Shown piece after piece: positions 1 through 7,184 of a stretch of DNA of 17,770 nucleotides. Below the pieces are notes generated by a model that ran no database searches, was not told where the DNA came from, and saw only the letters and a list, made by a program, of their open reading frames with translations. How positions within the stretch are numbered: position 1 is the first letter of the stretch; each line of letters opens with the position of its first letter. The stretch comes from DATIJJ01 sp035478795 (lineage in GTDB: Bacteria; Pseudomonadota; Gammaproteobacteria; DSM-16500), in assembly GCA_035478795.1 (NCBI GenBank), contig DATIJJ010000079.1:1-17770 (forward strand). The letters run 5' to 3'. The translations under genes and the position numbers were made by a program.

Positions 1-230
1 ATCGCGAGAGGCAATCGACTGACATCAAAACAAAGACTGATATCGGCTTTTTCCTGCCCGGGCCGAACGAGATTTTCCGATGCGCGTTGACCGAGTGCGA
101 GTTCAATCGCATCGATCAGGATAGATTTTCCGGTACCGGTTTCACCCGTCAAAACAGTCGTTCCTGAAAAAAAATCGAGACTCACATCATGGAGCGTAAT
201 GAGATTTTGAATCGTGATTTGTATCAGCAT
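1..230 (-). CDS. recN: DNA repair protein RecN, N-terminal fragment (truncated by window edge)
   Basis: This is the first 76 codons of RecN, an SMC-like ATPase that acts in double-strand-break repair and recombination. The reverse strand reads MLIQITIQNLITLHDVSLDF, followed by a Walker A motif GETGTGKS at residues 29-36 and then an ILIDAIELALGQRAS segment, both typical of RecN. The start is the ATG at 230-228, only 3 bases after the nadK stop codon, so the two genes are probably co-transcribed with recN second. A weak Shine-Dalgarno (GGAA) lies in the end of nadK. The rest of the protein (coiled coil, zinc-hook-like turn, Walker B) lies outside the window. Nothing suggests it is broken; it is simply cut by the edge. 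The nadK-recN pairing is common in gammaproteobacteria. Confidence 0.93.
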   Translation of the reverse strand, partial: MLIQITIQNLITLHDVSLDFFSGTTVLTGETGTGKSILIDAIELALGQRASENLVRPGQEKADISLCFDVSRLPLA

Positions 231-233
231 GTG

Positions 234-1121
234 TTATTCCGTATATTTCAGTTTTTTTCCCCAGTGAAGCTTGCTGCGCAAGGCTTCGTAATAGTTGTAA
301 TCCAGCGGATGGATAAGATGCAATTCGTGCGGTTTTTTTCGAATGGTAATATGACTGCCTGCCGGTGTGTTGAGCCAGGCGCGACCATCACAGCTGACGC
401 GCGGGGAAGTGGTATTGTTGGGTGTGATAATAATATTAATACGGCGATTGCCTTCAATCACAATCGGACGACTGCTGAGTGAATGCGGAAACATCGGCAC
501 CAGCACGATCGCATCCAGTTGTGGATGAAGAATAGGCCCGCCACCGGAGAGCGCATACGCAGTCGATCCCGTCGGTGTTGCAATGATAAGACCATCCGAA
601 TTTTGACTGCAGACAAACTGGTCATCAATATAAATTTCAAATTCAATCATGTGCGGAATCGCATCCGGAATGATCGCGACTTCATTCAGGCAATCATCCT
701 GACCGATATTGTTGCCGTGAATTTCAATGGAGGTCGTTAACAAAAATCGTTTTTCAAGATGGTATTCACCACGCAAAACCGGTTCGATTTTGGGAAGCTC
801 CGTCGGCAAAATATCTGTCAAAAAACCAAGACTCCCGCGATTGATGCCGAGTACCGGCAAATCCTGGTTTACGGCAATGTGCGCTGCATGCAACAAACTG
901 CCATCGCCGCCGACCACAATCAGAAGATCGCAGTGGCTCCCGAGTTTTTCACGCGATAAAGTGGGGAGTGACGTCTCATTCAGGATAGTCGCTGTGTCTT
1001 CTTCGAGATAAATGTGTATGCCGAGTTGTTGTAGATAATCGATGAGTGCACGAAAGGTTTCCTTGACGCCAGGATTTCTGACACGACCAATGATACCAAT
1101 ACTTTTAAACGGGGTAGCCAT
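234..1121 (-). CDS. nadK: NAD kinase
   Basis: ATP-dependent NAD kinase (also called PpnK), a cytosolic enzyme that phosphorylates NAD+ to NADP+. At 295 residues it has the normal length for a proteobacterial NadK. The hallmark GGDG is at residues 71-74 (Asp73 is the expected catalytic residue), followed by NRGSLGFLTD at about 94-103, the NE pair of LNEVAI at about 146-147, and the long conserved DGLIIATPTGSTAYALSGGG block at 176-195. The ATG at 1121-1119 is preceded on the coding strand by GGAAACAGC, a fair ribosome-binding site. The gene is divergent from hrcA across 45 bp and sits 3 bp upstream of recN, so it probably heads a nadK-recN operon. No odd features; identification is secure. Confidence 0.97.
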   Translation of the reverse strand: MATPFKSIGIIGRVRNPGVKETFRALIDYLQQLGIHIYLEEDTATILNETSLPTLSREKLGSHCDLLIVVGGDGSLLHAAHIAVNQDLPVLGINRGSLGFLTDILPTELPKIEPVLRGEYHLEKRFLLTTSIEIHGNNIGQDDCLNEVAIIPDAIPHMIEFEIYIDDQFVCSQNSDGLIIATPTGSTAYALSGGGPILHPQLDAIVLVPMFPHSLSSRPIVIEGNRRINIIITPNNTTSPRVSCDGRAWLNTPAGSHITIRKKPHELHLIHPLDYNYYEALRSKLHWGKKLKYTE

Positions 1122-1133
1122 GCTGTTTCCTTA

Positions 1134-1142
1134 TGCTATACT
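1134..1142 (+). promoter_or_regulatory. Extended -10 promoter candidate for hrcA
   Basis: TGCTATACT matches the extended -10 pattern (TG, one base, TATACT; consensus TATAAT) and lies 24 bases before the hrcA ATG at 1167. No convincing -35 hexamer is seen 16-18 bases upstream, but extended -10 promoters can work without one. On the opposite strand TATGAT (1158-1153) could serve nadK. The 45-bp divergent gap is too short for much else. No CIRCE repeat is present. Inferred from sequence only. Confidence 0.4.
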
Positions 1143-1166
1143 GCCCGATCATATCATAGGTGAGTT

Positions 1167-2207
1167 ATGAGCGAGACACCAGTCAATCAGCGCGCCCGGC
1201 ACATATTAAAAATTCTGGTCGAACGGTATATCCAGGATGGCCAGCCGGTGGGTTCAAAGACGCTGGCTGAAGAGTATGCACTGGGGTTGAGTCCTGCAAC
1301 CATTCGCCATATTCTGTCGGATCTTGAAGAGGCGGGTTATCTCGCCTCCCCGTATACGTCTGCAGGGCGCGTACCTACTTCCGATGGTTATCGATTGTTT
1401 GTGAATCATTTATTAACAGCGAAGCCTCTGAAGGATGTCGATATTCAGGATTTACAAAGCCAGTTCAATCCGGACATGGCGCTCTCCCATTTACTCCAGT
1501 CGGCCTCCACCGTGCTGTCCAGCCTGACCCAATTGACGGGTATTGTTGCACTGCCAAGACGCAATCGCATCCAGTTACGGCAGGTTGAATTTTTACCATT
1601 ATCATCCAATCGGGTGCTGGTGATTCTGGTATTGAATAATCGGGAAGTCCAGAATCGCATTATTTATACCGACCGTGTGTATTCGCCGGGTGAATTGCAG
1701 CAGGCAGCGAATTATCTCAATACGCATTTTACGGGTAAGGAACTCCTGACGATTCGTCAGGAAATGTCAGTCGCATTGCGGGAAGATCGTGATAACATGG
1801 CGCGTTTGCTGGAAGCCACGATGGATATGGCCAGCAAGATTTTCGCAACACCCGATGAAAATGACAAGGATTGTCTGATTGCAGGCCAGAATAATTTGCT
1901 TCATTGTTCACCGGAGGCGGACTTTGAGCGCCTGCGGCTGTTGTTTGATGCCATTTCCCAAAAACAGGATATTCTGAATCTGTTGGACCAGGCACTGGAA
2001 GCGGAAGGCGTGCAAATTTTTATTGGCAAGGAATCGGGCTACCAGGCGTTCGATGATTGCAGTATTGTGACGCAATCCTATTCGGTAGACGGCCAGCTGG
2101 TCGGCAGTCTCGGGGTGATTGGTCCAAGGCGCATGCCTTACGAACGGGTGATTTCGGCAGTGGATATGACAGCAAAATTATTATCTGCCGCCCTGAATCA
2201 GGCTTGA
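1167..2207 (+). CDS. hrcA: Heat-inducible transcription repressor HrcA
   Basis: HrcA is the dimeric repressor that binds the CIRCE inverted repeat, usually at groESL and/or dnaK operons, and depends on GroEL for its active fold. At 346 residues it has the family length. The N-terminal winged helix-turn-helix is clear (VGSKTLAEEYALGLSPATIR, about 28-47), followed by the signature GRVPTSDGYRLFVN at 67-80. The C-terminal block GSLGVIGPRRMPYERVI is also diagnostic. The ATG at 1167 has AGGTGAG just upstream. Placement directly before grpE-dnaK-dnaJ is the classic arrangement. HrcA is patchy in gammaproteobacteria; it is known in Xanthomonas and relatives alongside sigma32. No CIRCE is seen anywhere in the window, so its target is probably elsewhere (groESL expected). 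Confidence 0.97.
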   Translation: MSETPVNQRARHILKILVERYIQDGQPVGSKTLAEEYALGLSPATIRHILSDLEEAGYLASPYTSAGRVPTSDGYRLFVNHLLTAKPLKDVDIQDLQSQFNPDMALSHLLQSASTVLSSLTQLTGIVALPRRNRIQLRQVEFLPLSSNRVLVILVLNNREVQNRIIYTDRVYSPGELQQAANYLNTHFTGKELLTIRQEMSVALREDRDNMARLLEATMDMASKIFATPDENDKDCLIAGQNNLLHCSPEADFERLRLLFDAISQKQDILNLLDQALEAEGVQIFIGKESGYQAFDDCSIVTQSYSVDGQLVGSLGVIGPRRMPYERVISAVDMTAKLLSAALNQA

Positions 2208-2228
2208 ATCAGGAATAAAAACCCATAT
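2203..2228 (+). promoter_or_regulatory. Sigma32-like heat-shock promoter upstream of grpE
   Basis: CTTGAAT (2203-2209; consensus CTTGAAA) and ACCCATAT (2221-2228; consensus CCCCATnT) together match 12 of 14 defined positions. The spacer is 11 bases, a little shorter than the 12-13 of E. coli groE and dnaK, which lowers confidence. The -35 element overlaps the hrcA stop codon (2205-2207). A start near 2236 would give a leader of about 25 nt carrying the strong GGAGG Shine-Dalgarno of grpE. Confidence 0.55.
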
Positions 2229-2260
2229 ATTGTGGTTTTTTCGAGGTTGGAGGAGAAAGC

Positions 2261-2851
2261 GTGTCATCTCATCATCATAAAGACAAGGCGGGCAGTACTG
2301 CAGCACTGCACAATAAATTGCATAAAGGTCAGCCGGATGCGGCATCGGATGCAGCAGTGGAAGAGCCGGAAGTGGAATTACTTTCGTACGAAGAATTACA
2401 AAAACGCCTTGCAGAGGCAGAAGAAAAGGCATCCCAATCATGGGAACGGTTGCTGCGCCTGCAGGCGGATATGGATAATATGCAGCGTCGCGTGGAGCGG
2501 GATGTCTCCAACGCGCATAAATATGCGCTGGAAAAATTTGTGCTGGAATTGCTGCCGATTGTGGATGGTCTGGAACGTGCAGTTCTGGCGCATGAGGATG
2601 AGGATTCCGGTTCAGGCAGTTTGCTGGATGGCGTACAGCTCACGTTAAAAATGATTTATGCGGCCTTCACAAAATTTGGTATTGAGCAGGTAGATCCGAC
2701 AGGCGAATCGTTTAATCCGGAATGGCACCAGGCGGTTTCCACCGAAACGAATGCGGATGTCAAACCGAATACGGTGCTTACCGTTTTACAAAAAGGGTAT
2801 TTGCTGAATGGCCGGTTAATGCGTCCGGCGCTCGTTATTGTCGCGAAATAA
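2261..2851 (+). CDS. grpE: Nucleotide exchange factor GrpE
   Basis: GrpE is the dimeric cytosolic co-chaperone that releases ADP from DnaK and acts as a thermosensor. It is 196 residues, the usual length. Residues 1-38 are a polar, poorly conserved tail. A long helical coiled-coil region follows (about 42-115, with WERLLRLQADMDNMQRR at 61-77), then the compact beta domain with the family pattern GIEQVDPTGESFNPEWHQAV (140-159) and a C-terminal QKGYLLNGRLMRPALVIVAK. The start is GTG at 2261, chosen because TTGGAGGAG lies immediately upstream with ideal spacing and the protein begins at the expected place. It sits 53 bp after hrcA and 79 bp before dnaK, with its own sigma32-like promoter. Confidence 0.97.
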   Translation: MSSHHHKDKAGSTAALHNKLHKGQPDAASDAAVEEPEVELLSYEELQKRLAEAEEKASQSWERLLRLQADMDNMQRRVERDVSNAHKYALEKFVLELLPIVDGLERAVLAHEDEDSGSGSLLDGVQLTLKMIYAAFTKFGIEQVDPTGESFNPEWHQAVSTETNADVKPNTVLTVLQKGYLLNGRLMRPALVIVAK

Positions 2852-2874
2852 ATAAAGTGACATCTGAAAGACAG

Positions 2875-2902
2875 ATTGAAAACAGAATAATAGCCCCCAC
2901 AT
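2875..2902 (+). promoter_or_regulatory. Sigma32-like heat-shock promoter upstream of dnaK
   Basis: ATTGAAA (2875-2881) and CCCCACAT (2895-2902) are separated by exactly 13 bases, the spacing of the E. coli dnaK P1 promoter. They match 12 of 14 defined positions of CTTGAAA / CCCCATnT. A start near 2909 would leave a leader of about 22 nt with the dnaK Shine-Dalgarno GGGAG. This is the better of the two sigma32-like sites in the window. Confidence 0.6.
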
Positions 2903-2930
2903 TGGGCGGATTACTTTTTGGGAGAATGAT

Positions 2931-4880
2931 ATGGCAATGAATAAAATTATCGGTATTGACCTCGGTACCACCAATTCCTGCGTCGCTGTGATGGAAGGTG
3001 ACAAGGTACGCGTGATTGAGAATGCAGAAGGCGATCGCACCACGCCGTCGGTCGTGGCTTACCTTGAAGGGGACGAAATACTGACAGGACAACCGGCCAA
3101 GCGCCAGGCAGTGACGAATCCGGCCAATACGGTTTATGCCGCAAAACGTCTGATTGGTCGTCGTTATGACGAGGAAGTCGTTAAAAAAGACAAGGAAATC
3201 GTGCCTTACAAAATTATTCGTGCAGACAATGGCGATGCGTGGATTGAAGTATTGGGTGACAGGAAAATGGCGCCACCACAAATTTCCGCACAAGTGCTCA
3301 TGAAGATGAAGAAAACGGCGGAAGATTATCTCGGTCATCCGGTGACAGAAGCGGTGATTACGGTTCCGGCCTATTTCAATGATTCCCAGCGTCAGGCGAC
3401 GAAAGATGCCGGCCGCATTGCCGGTCTTGAAGTGCGTCGTATCATCAACGAACCGACAGCCGCAGCACTCGCATTTGGTCTGGATAAAAAACCGGGCGAT
3501 CGCAAGATTGCGGTGTATGATCTCGGTGGCGGTACCTTTGATATTTCCATTATTGAAATTGCAGAAGTCGATGGCGAGCATCAGTTTGAAGTGTTATCGA
3601 CGAATGGGGATACCTTCCTCGGTGGTGAAGATTTCGATCTGCGTTTAATCAATTACCTGATTGATGAATTCAAGAAAAGTTCCGGGATTAATTTACGCAA
3701 TGATCCTCTGGCGTTGCAACGTTTGAAGGAAGCAGCGGAAAAGGCGAAGATTGAACTCTCTTCAGCGCAACAGACCGATGTCAATCTGCCCTATATTACG
3801 GCGGATGCGAGCGGGCCGAAGCATCTTAATATCAAAATCACACGAGCAAAGCTTGAATCGCTTGTTGAAGATCTGGTGTCCCGCACCATGGAACCTTGCA
3901 AGATTGCCATCAAGGATGCGAACGTTAAACTGGAAGATATCAGCGATGTCATTCTGGTCGGCGGCCAAACACGTATGCCGATGGTTCAGGAAGCGGTTAA
4001 AACGCTCTTCAACAGGGAACCGCGCCGCGATGTCAATCCGGATGAAGCGGTGGCCATTGGTGCGGCGGTACAGGGTGCTGTCTTATCCGGTGCAGTGAAG
4101 GACGTCTTGCTGCTGGATGTGACACCACTGTCTCTCGGTATTGAAACGCTCGGTGGGGTGATGACCAAACTGATTGAGAAAAATACGACGATTCCGACCA
4201 AGGCAACCCAGACATTCTCAACGGCGGGTGACAACCAGACGGCAGTGACGGTTCATGTTTTACAGGGTGAGCGTGAAGTGGCTTCAGCCAACAAGTCATT
4301 GGGTCGTTTTGATTTGCAGGATATTCCACCGGCACCGCGCGGTATGCCACAGATTGAAGTGACGTTTGATATCGATGCGAATGGTATTTTGCACGTGTCT
4401 GCCAAAGACAAGGCAACCGGCAAGGCACAATCGATTGTGATTAAAGCATCCAGTGGGTTATCGGAAGATGAAATTAAAAAAATGGTGAAAGATGCCGAGC
4501 TGCATGCGGCGGACGATCACAAGTTCCATGAACTGGTGGCTGCGCGCAATCAGGGCGATAACATGATTCATTCCGTGACGAAATCCATGAAAGAAGCGGG
4601 TGATAAAGTGTCTGCTGATGAACGCGCATCCATCGAAAAAGCGATTGAAGCATTGAAAGAAGCGCTGAAAGGCGATGACAAGGAATTAATCGAGGCGAAA
4701 ACCAAAGACCTGACCGATGCGTCTTCCAAAATGGCTGAAAAATTGTATGCGGCGGGTCAGCAACAGCCGGGTGCCGAGGCAGGTAGCGAAGCGCATGCTT
4801 CTTCTGAACAGCCACAGTCTGAAAAAGGCGACACGGTGGTCGATGCAGAGTTTGAAGAAGTGAAGGATGATAAAAAATAA
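2931..4880 (+). CDS. dnaK: Chaperone protein DnaK (Hsp70)
   Basis: DnaK is the cytosolic ATP-dependent Hsp70 chaperone that works with DnaJ and GrpE. It is 649 residues, against about 638 in E. coli. The actin-like ATPase domain carries the phosphate-1 loop IGIDLGTTNS (7-16), the phosphate-2 loop DLGGGTFDIS starting at residue 197 (Thr202 equals E. coli Thr199) and the adenosine motif VGGQTRMP. The hydrophobic interdomain linker VLLLDVTP is at 392-399, followed by the substrate-binding domain, a helical lid and the typical acidic tail ending EFEEVKDDKK. Of two in-frame ATGs (2931 and 2937) the first is 6 bases from GGGAG and is preferred. The stop codon directly abuts the dnaJ ATG. Confidence 0.99.
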   Translation: MAMNKIIGIDLGTTNSCVAVMEGDKVRVIENAEGDRTTPSVVAYLEGDEILTGQPAKRQAVTNPANTVYAAKRLIGRRYDEEVVKKDKEIVPYKIIRADNGDAWIEVLGDRKMAPPQISAQVLMKMKKTAEDYLGHPVTEAVITVPAYFNDSQRQATKDAGRIAGLEVRRIINEPTAAALAFGLDKKPGDRKIAVYDLGGGTFDISIIEIAEVDGEHQFEVLSTNGDTFLGGEDFDLRLINYLIDEFKKSSGINLRNDPLALQRLKEAAEKAKIELSSAQQTDVNLPYITADASGPKHLNIKITRAKLESLVEDLVSRTMEPCKIAIKDANVKLEDISDVILVGGQTRMPMVQEAVKTLFNREPRRDVNPDEAVAIGAAVQGAVLSGAVKDVLLLDVTPLSLGIETLGGVMTKLIEKNTTIPTKATQTFSTAGDNQTAVTVHVLQGEREVASANKSLGRFDLQDIPPAPRGMPQIEVTFDIDANGILHVSAKDKATGKAQSIVIKASSGLSEDEIKKMVKDAELHAADDHKFHELVAARNQGDNMIHSVTKSMKEAGDKVSADERASIEKAIEALKEALKGDDKELIEAKTKDLTDASSKMAEKLYAAGQQQPGAEAGSEAHASSEQPQSEKGDTVVDAEFEEVKDDKK

Positions 4881-5999
4881 ATGACCAAACGCGACTACTA
4901 TGAAATTCTGGGTGTTTCACGCAATGCGAGCGACGAGGAAATCAAAAAAGCCTTTCGTCGCCTGGCGATGAAACACCACCCCGACCGCAATCCCCACGAC
5001 AAGGTGTCAGAGGAAAAATTCAAGGAAGCGCGAGAAGCCTACGAAGTGCTGGCCGATGGACGAAGACGTTCGGCGTATGACCAGTTTGGTCATGCGGCGG
5101 CCGATGGCCCTGGATTTGGCGGCATGGGTGGTATGGGCGGCATGAATTTCAGCGATATTTTTGGCGATATTTTTGGTGATATTTTCACAGGCGGACGAAG
5201 TGGCCCGGAGCGCGGTTCTGATTTGCGCTATCAGATGGACATTACGCTTGAAAATGCGGTATTGGGAACCACGGTTGAAATTGCTGTTCCAACCCAGGTC
5301 ACCTGCACGGAATGTTCGGGCACGGGCGCGCGCAAGGGGGCTTCTCCCGTCACGTGCAATGATTGCGCGGGTCATGGACAGGTTCGTATCCAGCAAGGTT
5401 TCTTTTCGGTACAGCAAACGTGTCCTTCCTGTCGTGGCCGAGGGCAATTAATATTGGATCCTTGTGGAGAATGCCGCGGAAAAGGACGACGCCGACAGAC
5501 GAAAAAATTATCCGTTAAAATTCCGAAAGGGGTCGATACCGGCGACAGAATTCGCCTGGGTGGGGAAGGCGAAGCGGGTGAACCGGGCGCACCGGCGGGC
5601 GATCTCTATGTGCAGATCACAGTGAAACAGCATGATATCTTTGGCCGTGATGCGACAAATTTACATTGTGAAGTGCCCATCAGTTTTGTCACAGCAGCGC
5701 TGGGTGGTGAACTCGATGTACCGACATTGACAGGCCGGGTCAAGTTAAAAATTCCGGCTGAAACCCAGTCCGGAAAAGTATTTCGTTTGAATGGAATGGG
5801 CGTGCCCTCTGTTCGTCATGGTGCATCCGGTGATCTGTTATGTAAAGTGATGGTGGAAACACCGATTAATTTAACGCATAAACAAAAGGAATTATTAAAC
5901 CAGTTTGACAAGACATTATCTTCGGATAACAAGCACAATCCGCGTTCCAAATCCTGGTTTGATAAAGTAAAAAAATTTTTTGAAGACATGAAGCTTTGA
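4881..5999 (+). CDS. dnaJ: Chaperone protein DnaJ (Hsp40)
   Basis: DnaJ is the class I J-protein that delivers unfolded substrates to DnaK and stimulates its ATPase. It is 372 residues, the usual length. The J domain is at 1-70 with the HPD motif at 33-35. A Gly/Phe region (about 75-112) follows, then four CxxCxGxG zinc motifs with cysteine pairs at 142/145, 159/162, 181/184 and 195/198, and the C-terminal substrate-binding domains (from about 210). The ATG at 4881 follows the dnaK TAA with no gap. No Shine-Dalgarno lies at normal distance (AAGGA is about 18 bases away), so translation probably depends on ribosomes finishing dnaK. The Gly/Phe region contains short internal repeats, listed separately. 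Confidence 0.98.
   Translation: MTKRDYYEILGVSRNASDEEIKKAFRRLAMKHHPDRNPHDKVSEEKFKEAREAYEVLADGRRRSAYDQFGHAAADGPGFGGMGGMGGMNFSDIFGDIFGDIFTGGRSGPERGSDLRYQMDITLENAVLGTTVEIAVPTQVTCTECSGTGARKGASPVTCNDCAGHGQVRIQQGFFSVQQTCPSCRGRGQLILDPCGECRGKGRRRQTKKLSVKIPKGVDTGDRIRLGGEGEAGEPGAPAGDLYVQITVKQHDIFGRDATNLHCEVPISFVTAALGGELDVPTLTGRVKLKIPAETQSGKVFRLNGMGVPSVRHGASGDLLCKVMVETPINLTHKQKELLNQFDKTLSSDNKHNPRSKSWFDKVKKFFEDMKL
5154..5189 (+). repeat. Three 12-bp tandem repeats in the dnaJ Gly/Phe region
   Basis: GATATTTTTGGC, GATATTTTTGGT and GATATTTTCACA run in tandem and encode a DIFG-type repeat (SDIFGDIFGDIF). Just upstream, 5119-5145 encodes a GGM repeat. DIF-type motifs are normal in class I DnaJ linkers; the extra copy is mild slippage-type expansion. 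Confidence 0.75.
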
Positions 6000-6037
6000 T
6001 AAAAAACTTTTGAAAGAAAAAATGTGAGAGAACAGAG

Positions 6038-6514
6038 ATGAATAAAGTACCAATGACCGTGCTGGGTGCAGAATTACTGCGAGAAGAATTACACCGTTTG
6101 AAAACAGTGGAACGTCCCAAAATTATTAATGCCATTGCGGAAGCAAGAGCGCATGGTGATTTGAAAGAAAATGCGGAATATCACGCAGCCCGTGAACAGC
6201 AAGGGTTTGTCGAAGGACGCATCATGGAAATTGAGAGCAAGTTGTCTATGGCTCAAATCATTAATGTCACGCAAATTGAAAACACTGGAAAAGTGATTTT
6301 TGGTACGACGGTTAAACTGGCTAATGTCAATACCGCGAAAGAAGTCACCTACAAAATTGTGGGTGATGATGAAGCGGATATCAACGTCAATAAAATTTCA
6401 GTGAGCTCACCCATTGCCCGTGCCCTGATTGGCAAACATGAAGGGGATGCTGTGGAAGTCCGCACACCGGATGGTACGATTGAATATGAAATCATTGAGG
6501 TTGAATATATTTAA
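6038..6514 (+). CDS. greA: Transcription elongation factor GreA
   Basis: GreA enters the RNA polymerase secondary channel and stimulates cleavage of backtracked transcripts. It is 158 residues, exactly the family length. The N-terminal coiled coil carries the tip sequence ARAHGDLKENAEYHAA with the two acidic residues needed for cleavage, Asp41 and Glu44. The C-terminal FKBP-like domain ends in GTIEYEIIEVEYI. The ATG at 6038 has GAGAG 7 bases upstream. An internal ATG (codon 6) is closer to where some relatives begin, but the longer start fits the family. It lies 38 bp after dnaJ and its TAA overlaps the rlmE ATG by one base (TAATG), so the two are translationally coupled. Confidence 0.97.
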   Translation: MNKVPMTVLGAELLREELHRLKTVERPKIINAIAEARAHGDLKENAEYHAAREQQGFVEGRIMEIESKLSMAQIINVTQIENTGKVIFGTTVKLANVNTAKEVTYKIVGDDEADINVNKISVSSPIARALIGKHEGDAVEVRTPDGTIEYEIIEVEYI

Positions 6515-7125
6515 TGCCAACCGGTAAAAGCAGTCGCCGCTGGTTACGAGAACATTTTTCCGATCCTTACGTCAGAAAGGCACAGCAGGCGGGTTATCGT
6601 TCACGCGCCATTTATAAATTACAGGAATTGCAGGAACGGGATAAATTATTCAAACCCGGCATGACGGTGATTGATCTGGGTGCTGCACCCGGCGGCTGGT
6701 CAGAAGGGGTTGTCAATTTCGTCGGAAAAAAAGGCCGCGTGATAGCGCTTGATATTTTGCCGATGGCGCCCATTCCCGGTGTTGAATTTATTCAGGGTGA
6801 TTTTACGGATGAGGCGGTTTTGTCAGCGCTCATGCAACACCTGGGTGAAGCCCGGGTAGACTGGGTCATTTCAGATATGGCGCCGAACATGAGTGGCATT
6901 GACAGCGTCGACCAACCCCGTGCCATGGCGCTCGCGGAACTGGCGCTTCAGTTTGCAAGAGAGGTTCTGCATGAGAAGGGCGGTTTTCTGGTCAAGGTTT
7001 TTCAGGGTGCCGGTTTTGATGCGTTTCTGGTGCAGTTGCGCCGTGAATTTAAAAAGGTCGTGATTCGAAAGCCCAAAGCATCGCGCGACCGTTCGAATGA
7101 AGTGTATTTGCTAGCCTCAAAATAA
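6514..7125 (+). CDS. rlmE: 23S rRNA (uridine-2'-O)-methyltransferase RlmE
   Basis: RlmE (also FtsJ/RrmJ) uses S-adenosylmethionine to 2'-O-methylate U2552 in the A-loop of 23S rRNA on the 50S subunit. It is a heat-shock protein in E. coli. It is 203 residues, close to the E. coli length. The SAM-binding motif DLGAAPGGWS is at 54-63. All four residues of the K-D-K-E catalytic tetrad are found with a uniform offset of 3 from E. coli: Lys35, Asp121 (SDMAPN), Lys161 (VKVFQG) and Glu196 (SNEVYL). The start is fixed by the 1-base overlap with greA. The greA-rlmE-ftsH order is conserved; the small RNA-binding gene yhbY often found between greA and rlmE is absent. Confidence 0.97.
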   Translation: MPTGKSSRRWLREHFSDPYVRKAQQAGYRSRAIYKLQELQERDKLFKPGMTVIDLGAAPGGWSEGVVNFVGKKGRVIALDILPMAPIPGVEFIQGDFTDEAVLSALMQHLGEARVDWVISDMAPNMSGIDSVDQPRAMALAELALQFAREVLHEKGGFLVKVFQGAGFDAFLVQLRREFKKVVIRKPKASRDRSNEVYLLASK

Positions 7126-7145
7126 TACTTCAGGTATTATGAATT
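7122..7145 (+). terminator. Weak hairpin plus short T run between rlmE and ftsH
   Basis: ATAATAC (7122-7128) and GTATTAT (7134-7140) form a perfect 7-bp stem with a TTCAG loop, followed by GAATTTTT. The stem overlaps the rlmE stop codon and contains a single G-C pair, so as a terminator it would be weak. It could instead attenuate or separate rlmE and ftsH messages. Confidence 0.3.
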
Positions 7146-7184
7146 TTTGCAAAAAAACAGGATTTGTTTCGAGGGCCCCGCAGA

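Noticed and set aside
2192..2212. Tandem CCTGAATCAGG / CTTGAATCAGG at the end of hrcA
   Set aside because: A near-duplicate 11-mer, but it encodes the last hrcA codons and part of the promoter. Two short copies are not enough to call a regulatory array.
2835..3581. Long minus-strand open frame (248 codons) opposite grpE end and dnaK
   Set aside because: It is the antisense of dnaK. Such frames arise from dnaK codon bias and are a known source of misannotation. The translation is Cys/His/Phe-rich with no domain.
4474..4920. Minus-strand open frame (148 codons) opposite the dnaK C-terminus
   Set aside because: Shadow of dnaK. Composition (Pro/His/Leu/Ser runs) is typical of a non-coding frame and it has no ribosome-binding site.
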